From the NCBI GenBank assembly GCA_948676835.1, contig CAPOZU010000022.1, positions 1-21,713 of the forward strand: a DNA stretch of 21,713 bases, in the 5' to 3' direction. Within the stretch, counting starts at the first letter, position 1. The number at the start of each line of letters is the position of its first letter. A program made the position numbers and the translations under genes. The DNA is from an uncultured Clostridia bacterium (GTDB lineage Bacteria; Bacillota; Clostridia; TANB77; CAG-508). Under the pieces are notes generated by a model, which worked only from the letters and a program-made list of their open reading frames with translations, was not told the origin of the DNA and searched no databases. Below, piece by piece: positions 16,049 to 21,713 of the stretch.

Positions 16049-16258
16049 ATGTCTAATAATATTCGCTCTAAAACAGATATAATTTCTGTAGAAGCTCGAA
16101 AAATAGCAGAACCTGATATTCCTAAACAAGTTCATGATATTCAAATAAAACGTAATGATTGTCAAAATGCTATTACTACAACAAAATCTTTGAGAGAACA
16201 AGAAAATCAACGAGAATCTGGAATTGGAGCTCTAGTGACTTCAGTTGATGATAGATAA
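16049..16258 (+). CDS. 69-aa hydrophilic protein in the HD operon, unknown
   Basis: It begins 15 bases after the HD protein stop with only a weak AGAAG site, which suggests re-initiation after the upstream gene. The product is polar and helix-prone (ISVEARKIAEPDIPKQVHD, then KSLREQENQRESG), with one Cys and no membrane or signal segment. I do not recognise a family. Its place in a tightly spaced operon argues that it is real; its small size and weak ribosome site leave some doubt. Confidence 0.55.
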   Translation: MSNNIRSKTDIISVEARKIAEPDIPKQVHDIQIKRNDCQNAITTTKSLREQENQRESGIGALVTSVDDR

Positions 16259-16282
16259 TATTATTTATAGAAAGGTAAGATT

Positions 16283-16744
16283 ATGGAGAAAAAACCACTA
16301 AAAGTTGGATACGCTATGTCCACATGGAGAAAAGTAAAAGAATTTCAAGATGGTTTAAAAGGTATTGAAGATAAAATCCCTATGTCATTAATTAGAAGAT
16401 ATCTTCTAACTGGTGAAAAAGCTGACGATATTTCTAGTGATATTTATGATGAAATAGATAGATTACAAGATGTTAGATCTGCCGGAATTCAAGGTGAAAT
16501 GAGATATGCAATTGCTCAGGCTCGAAAAAATGGAATTGATTTAAAAGAAAACATTACTTCTGGAAAGGATATACGTCCTGGATTTAGTAAAAAAGTATTA
16601 GAAAAAATTCCAAGTTTAGGTATTTATACTCATTTTATGTGGTATACAGAAAAAGAATTAGAAAAATTAAATAGCGATATAGAAAAAACACAACAATCAT
16701 CATCTGCGCCAGATAAAGATGATGATGATGAATATTATATTTAA
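16283..16744 (+). CDS. 153-aa protein in the HD operon, unknown, acidic tail
   Basis: It starts 24 bases after the preceding gene with AAAGG upstream. The product is soluble and helix-rich (STWRKVKEFQDGLKGIE, MSLIRRYLLTGEKADDIS), with a repeated theme of Arg/Lys helices, and ends in a disordered acidic tail (DKDDDDEYYI). No catalytic or metal motif is evident and I do not recognise a family. The fixed spacing with its neighbours suggests it acts with the HD protein, perhaps as a binding partner or regulator; that is inference from gene order. Confidence 0.75.
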   Translation: MEKKPLKVGYAMSTWRKVKEFQDGLKGIEDKIPMSLIRRYLLTGEKADDISSDIYDEIDRLQDVRSAGIQGEMRYAIAQARKNGIDLKENITSGKDIRPGFSKKVLEKIPSLGIYTHFMWYTEKELEKLNSDIEKTQQSSSAPDKDDDDEYYI

Positions 16745-16761
16745 CCTATAAGGAGTAAATT

Positions 16762-17274
16762 ATGCTTGTTTCACAATATCGAGAAGCATTAGTTGAAGTA
16801 TTAGAAATTTTAAAACATGCAAAAAAAGAAGATGTTGATAAGATTCCTAAAAATCTATTATTATTTTTTAAGCGAAATGCTTCTCCTACTTATAAATTCA
16901 CTTTTGATGAGAATAAAGAACTAAAAGACTTGAATTTGAAAGATGAAACTAAAGGATTACTAGCAATGATTTATCGTAGTTACTGGTGTACTCCAGAAGA
17001 ACGCTCCGAATATGATAAGCTATTAATCCATAACCAAAAACTATATGATGAAATGCTAAGAGAAAAATACAATCCTGATAAAATTTTTGAAAATAACTTT
17101 TATAAAAATCCTTTTGATAATAAAAACGAAAAATCAGAAGAAACTTCACAAATTGAAAATTCTAATCAGGAAACTCAATCACTTATAATTTATCCACAAA
17201 ATATTCTTTCAAAAATATTAATAAAGTTACAAGAATTTTTTAATAAATTTCATTTTAAATCAAAATCAATATAA
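16762..17274 (+). CDS. 170-aa protein in the HD operon, unknown, basic C-terminal helix
   Basis: It starts 17 bases after the preceding gene with a good AAGGAG site. The N-terminal 115 residues are helical and soluble (VSQYREALVEVLEILKHAKK, then LKDETKGLLAMIYRSYWCTP). A polar Asn/Glu/Ser-rich linker (about 118-143) follows, then a C-terminal amphipathic basic segment (ILSKILIKLQEFFNKFHFKS) that could contact membrane or nucleic acid. I do not recognise a family. It is the last gene of the operon, and its TAA stop lies in the 5' arm of the terminator. Confidence 0.75.
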   Translation: MLVSQYREALVEVLEILKHAKKEDVDKIPKNLLLFFKRNASPTYKFTFDENKELKDLNLKDETKGLLAMIYRSYWCTPEERSEYDKLLIHNQKLYDEMLREKYNPDKIFENNFYKNPFDNKNEKSEETSQIENSNQETQSLIIYPQNILSKILIKLQEFFNKFHFKSKSI

Positions 17275-17308
17275 AAAAGATACTTATTTGCTTTTAAGTA
17301 TCTTTTTT
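17273..17308. terminator. Bidirectional intrinsic terminator
   Basis: A perfect 14-bp stem (17273-17286 with 17295-17308) encloses an 8-base loop. The stem has A6 at one end and T6 at the other, so it works on both strands. It ends the plus-strand HD operon and the minus-strand exchanger operon, which converge here. Confidence 0.9.
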
Positions 17309-17320
17309 ATATCTCATATT

Positions 17321-18262
17321 TTATGCCATAAATAAACAAAGCATGTATTCTACATACATAAATACATAGATTGCTCCATTCACTCTGCTCATTTTATTTT
17401 TAGGAGGTATTATTGTAAATAATTCAAGTATTAATGTTGCGCATATTAAATATAACAAATCTTTATTATAACTTAAATTATATATTATTGGTTTTATTAT
17501 TGATGAACTTCCTATTATTAATAACATATTAAAAATGTTTGATCCTAAGATATTGCCAATTGCAATATCACATTTTCCTTTTATAGATGCTGAAACACTT
17601 GTAACTAATTCTGGCAAACTAGTACCTATAGCAAGAATTGTTATACTTATTATTTTTTCACTTATATTAAAGTATTCAGCCACATTAACAGCATGATTAA
17701 CTGTTAAATCTCCCCCAACTTTTAATGCTATAATTCCTAAAATAATTGAACATACATCTTTAAAAAGAGTACCTTTTTCACTTTCTTCAATCTGTTCTTC
17801 TTTACCATTTCCTTTAATTGCCATAACGATTGTATAAATTATAAAAAGTACAAACAAGAAAATTAAAATAATTCCTTCAATTTTTGAAATTCCATGTTTT
17901 ATATTACATATTGTCATAAATATAATTGTAACCACTAAACATATCGGAATTTCTAAAAGTTTCGTTTCTTTTTTAAATTCTATTGGATTCATCCATGCTG
18001 ATAAGCCTAAGATAAAAAGCAAATTAACAATATTACTTCCAACAACATTACCAATTGCCATATCAGAATACCCTTCTAAAGATGAAGTTATACTAACAAA
18101 CAATTCTGGCATTGATGTTCCTATTGATATAATAGTTAAACCTATAACAATTTCTGGTATATGAAATCTTTTGGCTACGCCGCTTGAACCATCAACTAAA
18201 AAATCTGCACCTTTAATTAAAAATACGAATCCTATAATTATAAAAATTGCTGATAAAATCAT
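17321..18262 (-). CDS. CaCA-family Na+/Ca2+ (or H+/cation) antiporter, YrbG-like
   Basis: This 313-aa integral membrane protein has about ten hydrophobic segments and the two inverted alpha-repeats of the CaCA superfamily. The first contains ISIGTSMPELFVSI and AIGNVVGSNIVN; the second contains LAIGTSLPELVTSV and AIGNILGSNIFN. The paired acidic residues in GTSxPE bind the cation. Its central cytoplasmic loop is short, without the regulatory domain of eukaryotic exchangers, as is usual for bacterial YrbG/CaxA types. It would exchange Ca2+ for Na+ or H+ across the cell membrane. GGGAG lies upstream of the start. It follows the HD-domain gene by 56 bases and ends at a shared terminator. Ion specificity cannot be read from the sequence. 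Confidence 0.92.
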   Translation of the reverse strand: MILSAIFIIIGFVFLIKGADFLVDGSSGVAKRFHIPEIVIGLTIISIGTSMPELFVSITSSLEGYSDMAIGNVVGSNIVNLLFILGLSAWMNPIEFKKETKLLEIPICLVVTIIFMTICNIKHGISKIEGIILIFLFVLFIIYTIVMAIKGNGKEEQIEESEKGTLFKDVCSIILGIIALKVGGDLTVNHAVNVAEYFNISEKIISITILAIGTSLPELVTSVSASIKGKCDIAIGNILGSNIFNMLLIIGSSSIIKPIIYNLSYNKDLLYLICATLILELFTIIPPKNKMSRVNGAIYVFMYVEYMLCLFMA

Positions 18263-18318
18263 TATTACTTTCTCCCTATTTCTTTTAATTAAATATATGC
18301 TTATAATATTAGCTTATT

Positions 18319-18885
18319 CTATATTGATTTCATTTCTTCTTCAATTTTTTCTTCACACTCTCTCATAGCAAAAATTGTCTTTTCAAATAAATCATTTAAT
18401 TCCCAACCTAATTCATCAGCTCCATTTTTTATAATATCTCTAGAGCATCCTGCTGCAAATTTTTTATCTTTAAATTTCTTTTTCAAACTTGATACTTCCA
18501 TATCTTTTGTACTTTGTGATGGACGCATTTTAGCAGCTGCCCAAATTAAACCTGTTAATTCATCTGTTGCAAATAAAATCTTTTCCATCAAATGTTCTGG
18601 TTTTATGTCACTACAAATTCCATATCCATGACTACAAATTGCATGAACCATTTCACTACTTGCATCTATTTCTTTTAATAGTTCTGGTGCTTTTTGACAA
18701 TGCTCATCTGGATATTGTTCAAAATCAGCATCATGTAATAATCCAACTAATCCCCAAAATTCTTCATCATATCCATTTTCTTTTGCAAAATATCTCATAA
18801 CATTTTCTACTGTTAAAGCATGTCTTATATGAAAATCTTCCTTATTATATTTTTTTAATAATTTAATTGCATCTTCTCTATTCAT
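18319..18885 (-). CDS. HD-domain phosphohydrolase-like protein
   Basis: The 188-aa protein carries an HD domain: HIRHALTVE (H19, H22), LLHDADFEQYP (H51, D52), a second histidine cluster VHAICSHGYG (H81, H86), and FATDELTGLIWAA with the final Asp. The layout matches the short single-domain HD hydrolases often annotated as predicted hydrolases (COG2316-like). The metal ligands appear complete, so phosphohydrolase activity is likely, but the substrate is unknown. The product is soluble, and the start has AAGGAGG. It precedes the cation exchanger gene by 56 bases and probably shares its transcript; a functional link is not evident. Confidence 0.88.
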   Translation of the reverse strand: MNREDAIKLLKKYNKEDFHIRHALTVENVMRYFAKENGYDEEFWGLVGLLHDADFEQYPDEHCQKAPELLKEIDASSEMVHAICSHGYGICSDIKPEHLMEKILFATDELTGLIWAAAKMRPSQSTKDMEVSSLKKKFKDKKFAAGCSRDIIKNGADELGWELNDLFEKTIFAMRECEEKIEEEMKSI

Positions 18886-18931
18886 ATTAATTCCTCCTTA
18901 AAAACATAAATCATAAATTTTATTTTAACAC

Positions 18932-18967
18932 AAAAAAAGGTAGGTATCAATACTTTGATATCTACCT
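18932..18967 (-). terminator. Intrinsic terminator of the metal-resistance operon
   Basis: On the minus strand a 13-bp stem (18938-18950 with 18955-18967, one G-U pair) with a 4-base loop is followed by seven T. It lies 14 bases after the ATPase stop and before the HD gene, so it separates the two transcription units. Confidence 0.88.
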
Positions 18968-18981
18968 AAAGATCTATAAAA

Positions 18982-20820
18982 TTATTTCTTTATATTTAAC
19001 ATTCTTAATGCATTTAATATTGCAATTATTGCAACTCCAACATCAGCAAAAACTGCTTCCCACATTGTAGAAATTCCAAATGCACTTAATACCAAAACTA
19101 AAATTTTTATAAAAATAGCAAATATAATATTTTCTTTAACAATTCTCATATTTTTCTTAGAAAGTTTTATTGCATCTGATATTTTTGAAGGTTCATCTGT
19201 CATTATTACAACATCTGCTGCTTCAATTGCCGAATCTGCTCCCAAACCTCCCATTGCAATTCCTATATCTGATAAAGCAAGTACTGGAGCATCATTAATT
19301 CCATCTCCTGCAAAAATAAGTTTTCCTTTTTCACTTTTTTCTTTCATTAATTCTTCAACTTTTTGAACTTTTCCATCTGGCAACAATTCTGTGTAAACAC
19401 TATCCATATTAATTTTTGAAGCAACGCTTTCTCCTACTTCTTTTTTATCTCCAGTAAGCATTACCGTTTTAATTTTCTTTGATTTTAATTGTTCTATTGT
19501 TTTTTCTGAATCTTGTTTGATTTTATCTGAAATTAAAATATAGCCTGAATATTTCCCATCTATTGCAATATATAAAATTGTACCAACTTCATTGCAACTT
19601 TCAAACTCAATTTTATTTTCCTTCATTAATTTTTCATTACCAATTAAAATATTTTTAGAATCTACAATTGCAGATATACCTCGTCCTGATAGTTCTTCTG
19701 TTTTTGAAATCAAACTTTCATCAATATTTCTATTATAGGCGTTTTTCAATGATTTTGATATTGGATGATTTGAATAATTTTCACTATGCGCTGCTATTTT
19801 TAGTAATTCTTCTTCTGTAATATTTATTGCATTTATTTTTTGAACCTCAAATACACCTTCTGTTAAAGTTCCAGTTTTATCAAAAACAACTATTTCTGTA
19901 TTAGATAATGCTTCTAAATAATTACTTCCTTTTATTAAAATTCCCATTTTTGAAGCTCCACCAATTCCTCCAAAAAAGCTTAAAGGAATTGATATTACTA
20001 AGGCACATGGGCAAGATACTACTAAAAATGATAAGGCTCTATAAATCCAGTCCGAAAATGTATCACCTTTAAATATAAGTGGTGGAACAATTGCAAGGAA
20101 AACAGCTATTATAACAACTATTGGTGTATAATATCTTGCAAATTTTGTTATAAAATTTTCAGAATTTGATTTTCTACTACTAGCATTTTCAACTAAGTTT
20201 AATATTTTACTAACTGTAGATTCTCCAAATTCTTTTGATACTTCTATTTTTATTACACCATTTAAGTTAATACATCCACTCAAAACTTCTTCATTTACAT
20301 TTACTTCTCTTGGAACAAATTCACCAGTTAAAGCTTTTGTATCTAAGCTAGATTTTCCTTCAACAATAATTCCATCTAGTGGTATCTTTTCTCCTGGTTT
20401 TACAATAATTATTTCACCTATTTTTACATCATCAGGATTAACTTTTTCTTCTATATTATTTCTTAAAACATTAGCATAATCAGGTCTTATATTCATTAAG
20501 CTTGAAATAGACTTTCTTGATTTATCAACAGCATAACTTTGAAATAATTCTCCAACTTGGTAAAAAAGCATTACAGCTACAGCTTCTGAAAGTTCTCCTA
20601 CTGCAAATGCTCCAAGTGTTGCAAGTGACATAAGAAAGTTTTCATCAAAAACCTTTCCTCTAAAAATGTTTCTAAACGCCTTTTTTAAAATATTTAACCC
20701 TACAATTAAATATGAAATAAAAAACAATATATTATTTATCCAAATGCTTGGAAAATGAATCACAATTGCTAATATAAATAGAATAAAAGCTATGATTATT
20801 TTAATTGCTCTTTTTTTCAT
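18982..20820 (-). CDS. cadA: Cd2+/Zn2+ (Pb2+)-exporting P1B-type ATPase, without N-terminal metal-binding domain
   Basis: This 612-aa membrane pump couples ATP hydrolysis to export of soft divalent metals. Visible landmarks are the TGE motif of the actuator domain (165-167), SCPCAL in the metal channel (C270, C272), DKTGTLT with phospho-acceptor D314, NHPIS in the nucleotide-binding domain, TGD and GDGINDAPVLALSDIG in the P domain, and FADVGVAIIAILNALR in the last helix. Its Asp is the P1B-2 (Cd/Zn/Pb) mark, as in ZntA and CadA. The protein starts directly with the first membrane helices; the CxxC domain fused at the N-terminus of most CadA proteins is encoded separately just upstream. An AGGAGG site precedes the start. 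The operon also contains a CadC-like repressor, which supports the substrate call. Confidence 0.92.
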   Translation of the reverse strand: MKKRAIKIIIAFILFILAIVIHFPSIWINNILFFISYLIVGLNILKKAFRNIFRGKVFDENFLMSLATLGAFAVGELSEAVAVMLFYQVGELFQSYAVDKSRKSISSLMNIRPDYANVLRNNIEEKVNPDDVKIGEIIIVKPGEKIPLDGIIVEGKSSLDTKALTGEFVPREVNVNEEVLSGCINLNGVIKIEVSKEFGESTVSKILNLVENASSRKSNSENFITKFARYYTPIVVIIAVFLAIVPPLIFKGDTFSDWIYRALSFLVVSCPCALVISIPLSFFGGIGGASKMGILIKGSNYLEALSNTEIVVFDKTGTLTEGVFEVQKINAINITEEELLKIAAHSENYSNHPISKSLKNAYNRNIDESLISKTEELSGRGISAIVDSKNILIGNEKLMKENKIEFESCNEVGTILYIAIDGKYSGYILISDKIKQDSEKTIEQLKSKKIKTVMLTGDKKEVGESVASKINMDSVYTELLPDGKVQKVEELMKEKSEKGKLIFAGDGINDAPVLALSDIGIAMGGLGADSAIEAADVVIMTDEPSKISDAIKLSKKNMRIVKENIIFAIFIKILVLVLSAFGISTMWEAVFADVGVAIIAILNALRMLNIKK

Positions 20821-20847
20821 TTATAACCTCCTATGAAATTTATGTAG

Positions 20848-20875
20848 CTTCTGCATTATTTCATAAATGCAGAAG
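20848..20875. repeat. Perfect 10-bp stem-loop upstream of the ATPase gene
   Basis: CTTCTGCATT and AATGCAGAAG are perfect inverted repeats around an 8-base loop. The stem lies about 28 bases before the ATPase start, within the metal operon. No T-run follows on the minus strand. It could protect or process the mRNA between the two genes. Confidence 0.7.
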
Positions 20876-20915
20876 TTCACCAACTGTAACAGGCATAGCC
20901 TTAACAGTTAGTGAA
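20876..20915. repeat. Imperfect stem-loop between the metal-binding protein and ATPase genes
   Basis: TTCACCAACTGTAA (20876-20889) pairs with TTAACAGTTAGTGAA (20901-20915), with one bulge and one mismatch. It touches both the 10-bp stem-loop on one side and the 27-nt palindrome on the other, making three hairpins in a row within the 110-base gap. Confidence 0.5.
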
Positions 20916-20939
20916 ATTTAGGGACGTTCCTTAAATTTC
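20913..20939. repeat. 27-nt palindrome, copy 3, over the stop of the metal-binding protein
   Basis: GAAATTTA, 11 bases (GGGACGTTCCT), then TAAATTTC; 22 of 27 bases match copy 1. It supplies the last two codons and TAA stop of the metal-binding protein gene, just as copy 2 does for the histidine kinase gene. Confidence 0.75.
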
Positions 20940-21152
20940 ATTAAAGGTACAATCAGGTTCTTCTCTTTTTATAACTTTTTTCACTTTTTTTATAACTTCA
21001 TCTTTTTCTGATTCTTCACAATCTATTATCATTTTTTCTCCCATAAAATTGATAACCGCTTCTTTTACTCCATCTACTTTGTTTATTTCTCTTTCAAGCT
21101 CTGCTGCACAGTTTGCACAATCTATTCCTTTTATTTCAAAATTATATTTCAT
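20931..21152 (-). CDS. Stand-alone heavy-metal-associated (CxxC) domain protein
   Basis: The 73-aa protein is a single ferredoxin-like HMA domain. It starts MKYNFEIKGIDCANCAAELE, with the metal-binding pair C12 and C15, and continues with the usual beta-alpha-beta pattern (VKEAVINFMGEKMIID). GGAGG lies 6 bases before the chosen start; an upstream in-frame extension is not needed. It lies between the repressor and the P-type ATPase, which lacks such a domain, so it is probably the detached N-terminal domain of the pump or a metallochaperone delivering to it. The final codons (GluIle, stop) come from a palindromic repeat. Confidence 0.9.
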   Translation of the reverse strand: MKYNFEIKGIDCANCAAELEREINKVDGVKEAVINFMGEKMIIDCEESEKDEVIKKVKKVIKREEPDCTFNEI

Positions 21153-21168
21153 AAAATACCTCCAAAAT

Positions 21169-21531
21169 TTATTTTTTATGTTCAACGTGTTCCATACCTA
21201 CTTCGAACACCTCTTTTACATGTTCATCATCTAACATATAAAACACTTCTTTTCCAATCTTTTTACATTTTACAATACCACTTCTTCTAAGTGTTCCTAA
21301 TTGATGTGATATTGATGACTTACTCATATTTAAAATATTTGCAATATCACATACACACAATTCGTTTTGATCTAATGCAAATAATATTTTTACTCGTGTA
21401 GTATCTCCTAATATTTTAAAAAATTCTGCCACTCTATTTATTGTATCATCATCTTTCATCTTACTAATTGTATCTTTTACAAGCATTTCATGGATTATAT
21501 TACAATCACATGCAAATTCATTTTTTGACAT
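21169..21531 (-). CDS. cadC: CadC-like ArsR/SmtB metal-responsive repressor
   Basis: The 120-aa protein is a winged-helix repressor that leaves DNA when it binds metal. Two metal sites of the family can be read. The alpha3N site has C8 and C10 near the N-terminus plus C59 and C61 in ELCVCDI. The alpha5 site has D102, H104, H115 and H118 in the DxH-x10-HxxH pattern. Having both is typical of CadC, which senses Cd, Pb and Bi through alpha3N and keeps a zinc site in alpha5. The recognition helix is in MSKSSISHQLGTLRRSG. It is the first gene of the operon, with AAGGAG upstream. A palindrome at 21557-21578, just downstream of the -10, is the likely operator. Confidence 0.93.
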   Translation of the reverse strand: MSKNEFACDCNIIHEMLVKDTISKMKDDDTINRVAEFFKILGDTTRVKILFALDQNELCVCDIANILNMSKSSISHQLGTLRRSGIVKCKKIGKEVFYMLDDEHVKEVFEVGMEHVEHKK

Positions 21532-21556
21532 AATTCTCCTTTCTTTAGTTCAAAAT

Positions 21557-21578
21557 TAGTTGAGTACTTATTCAACTA
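21557..21578. promoter_or_regulatory. Candidate operator for the CadC-like repressor
   Basis: TAGTTGA and TCAACTA (7-base arms) enclose 8 bases. The site begins 5 bases after the -10 hexamer and covers the expected transcription start, so a bound repressor would block initiation. Size and position fit ArsR/SmtB operators; binding is inferred. Confidence 0.65.
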
Positions 21579-21583
21579 TAATA

Positions 21584-21612
21584 AGTATATATATTATTTT
21601 ATTCTTTGTCAA
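21584..21612 (-). promoter_or_regulatory. Consensus sigma-A promoter of the metal-resistance operon
   Basis: On the minus strand, TTGACA (21607-21612) and TATACT (21584-21589) are separated by 17 bases. This is the best promoter in the window and fits a strong promoter held off by a repressor. The remaining bases to the right edge (21613-21713) show no gene or clear signal. Confidence 0.85.
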
Positions 21613-21713
21613 GAAAAAAATTGCTATTTGTGTGAATAAATTTAACTTTCTATAGTATTGCTTAGAAGTAAATATGAATTTTTTAAAAGTTTTCGCCCAT
21701 TATTTTTGAAATA

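Noticed and set aside
21613..21713. Short plus-strand frame near the right edge
   Set aside because: The ATG near 21674 runs into a stop after eleven codons and has no ribosome binding site.

Overview
The window is AT-rich DNA with strong AGGAG-type ribosome binding sites and typical low-GC Gram-positive gene content: secG-rnr, a stand-alone RlmD/RumA-type methyltransferase, a two-component system beside a SalY/MacB-type ABC exporter, a CadC-like repressor with a Cd/Zn P-type ATPase, and a CaCA exchanger. A Clostridia-like Firmicute is the best guess; the species cannot be named from the sequence alone.

Layout from left to right. (1) Positions 1-267, minus strand, hold the 5' part of a small alpha/beta hydrolase. 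(2) Positions 317-3945 form a discrete block of three minus-strand genes: a PHP-domain/ATPase fusion, a 106-aa partner overlapping its 3' end, and a RhuM-family protein. The block lies between the 3' end of rlmD and a second 28-bp copy (26/28 identical) of that 3' end. The far copy still encodes the RlmD C-terminal signature and a stop codon, so the block looks like an island inserted at the end of rlmD. Its content suggests defence. (3) Positions 3936-8109 are housekeeping: secG, rnr, a Lys/Glu-rich 141-aa protein and rlmD, the last three almost without gaps. (4) Positions 8131-8315 hold a composite of palindromic repeats. (5) Positions 8306-13589 hold an ABC exporter and two-component operon. 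Its ATPase gene has a one-base insertion inside the Walker A codons. (6) Positions 13678-17274, plus strand, hold a DUF4163/DUF3298-like protein without a signal peptide, then a four-gene operon. That operon starts with a large HD-GYP-like protein that lacks the GYP motif and continues with three small proteins I do not recognise. A perfect 14-bp stem terminator ends it. (7) Positions 17321-18885, minus strand, hold a CaCA cation exchanger and an HD-domain protein. (8) Positions 18932-21612, minus strand, hold a metal-resistance operon: CadC-like repressor, stand-alone CxxC metal-binding protein, and a P1B ATPase without its own N-terminal metal-binding domain. A consensus promoter and operator drive it.

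Two candidates for an undescribed system stand out. One is the PHP-ATPase/106-aa/RhuM island at the rlmD 3' end. The other is the GYP-less HD operon with its three small companions. A family of 27-nt palindromes (an 8-nt arm, 11-nt spacer and 8-nt arm) occurs three times, and two copies supply the last codons and stop of the adjacent gene. No tRNA, rRNA, CRISPR array, integrase or transposase was seen.
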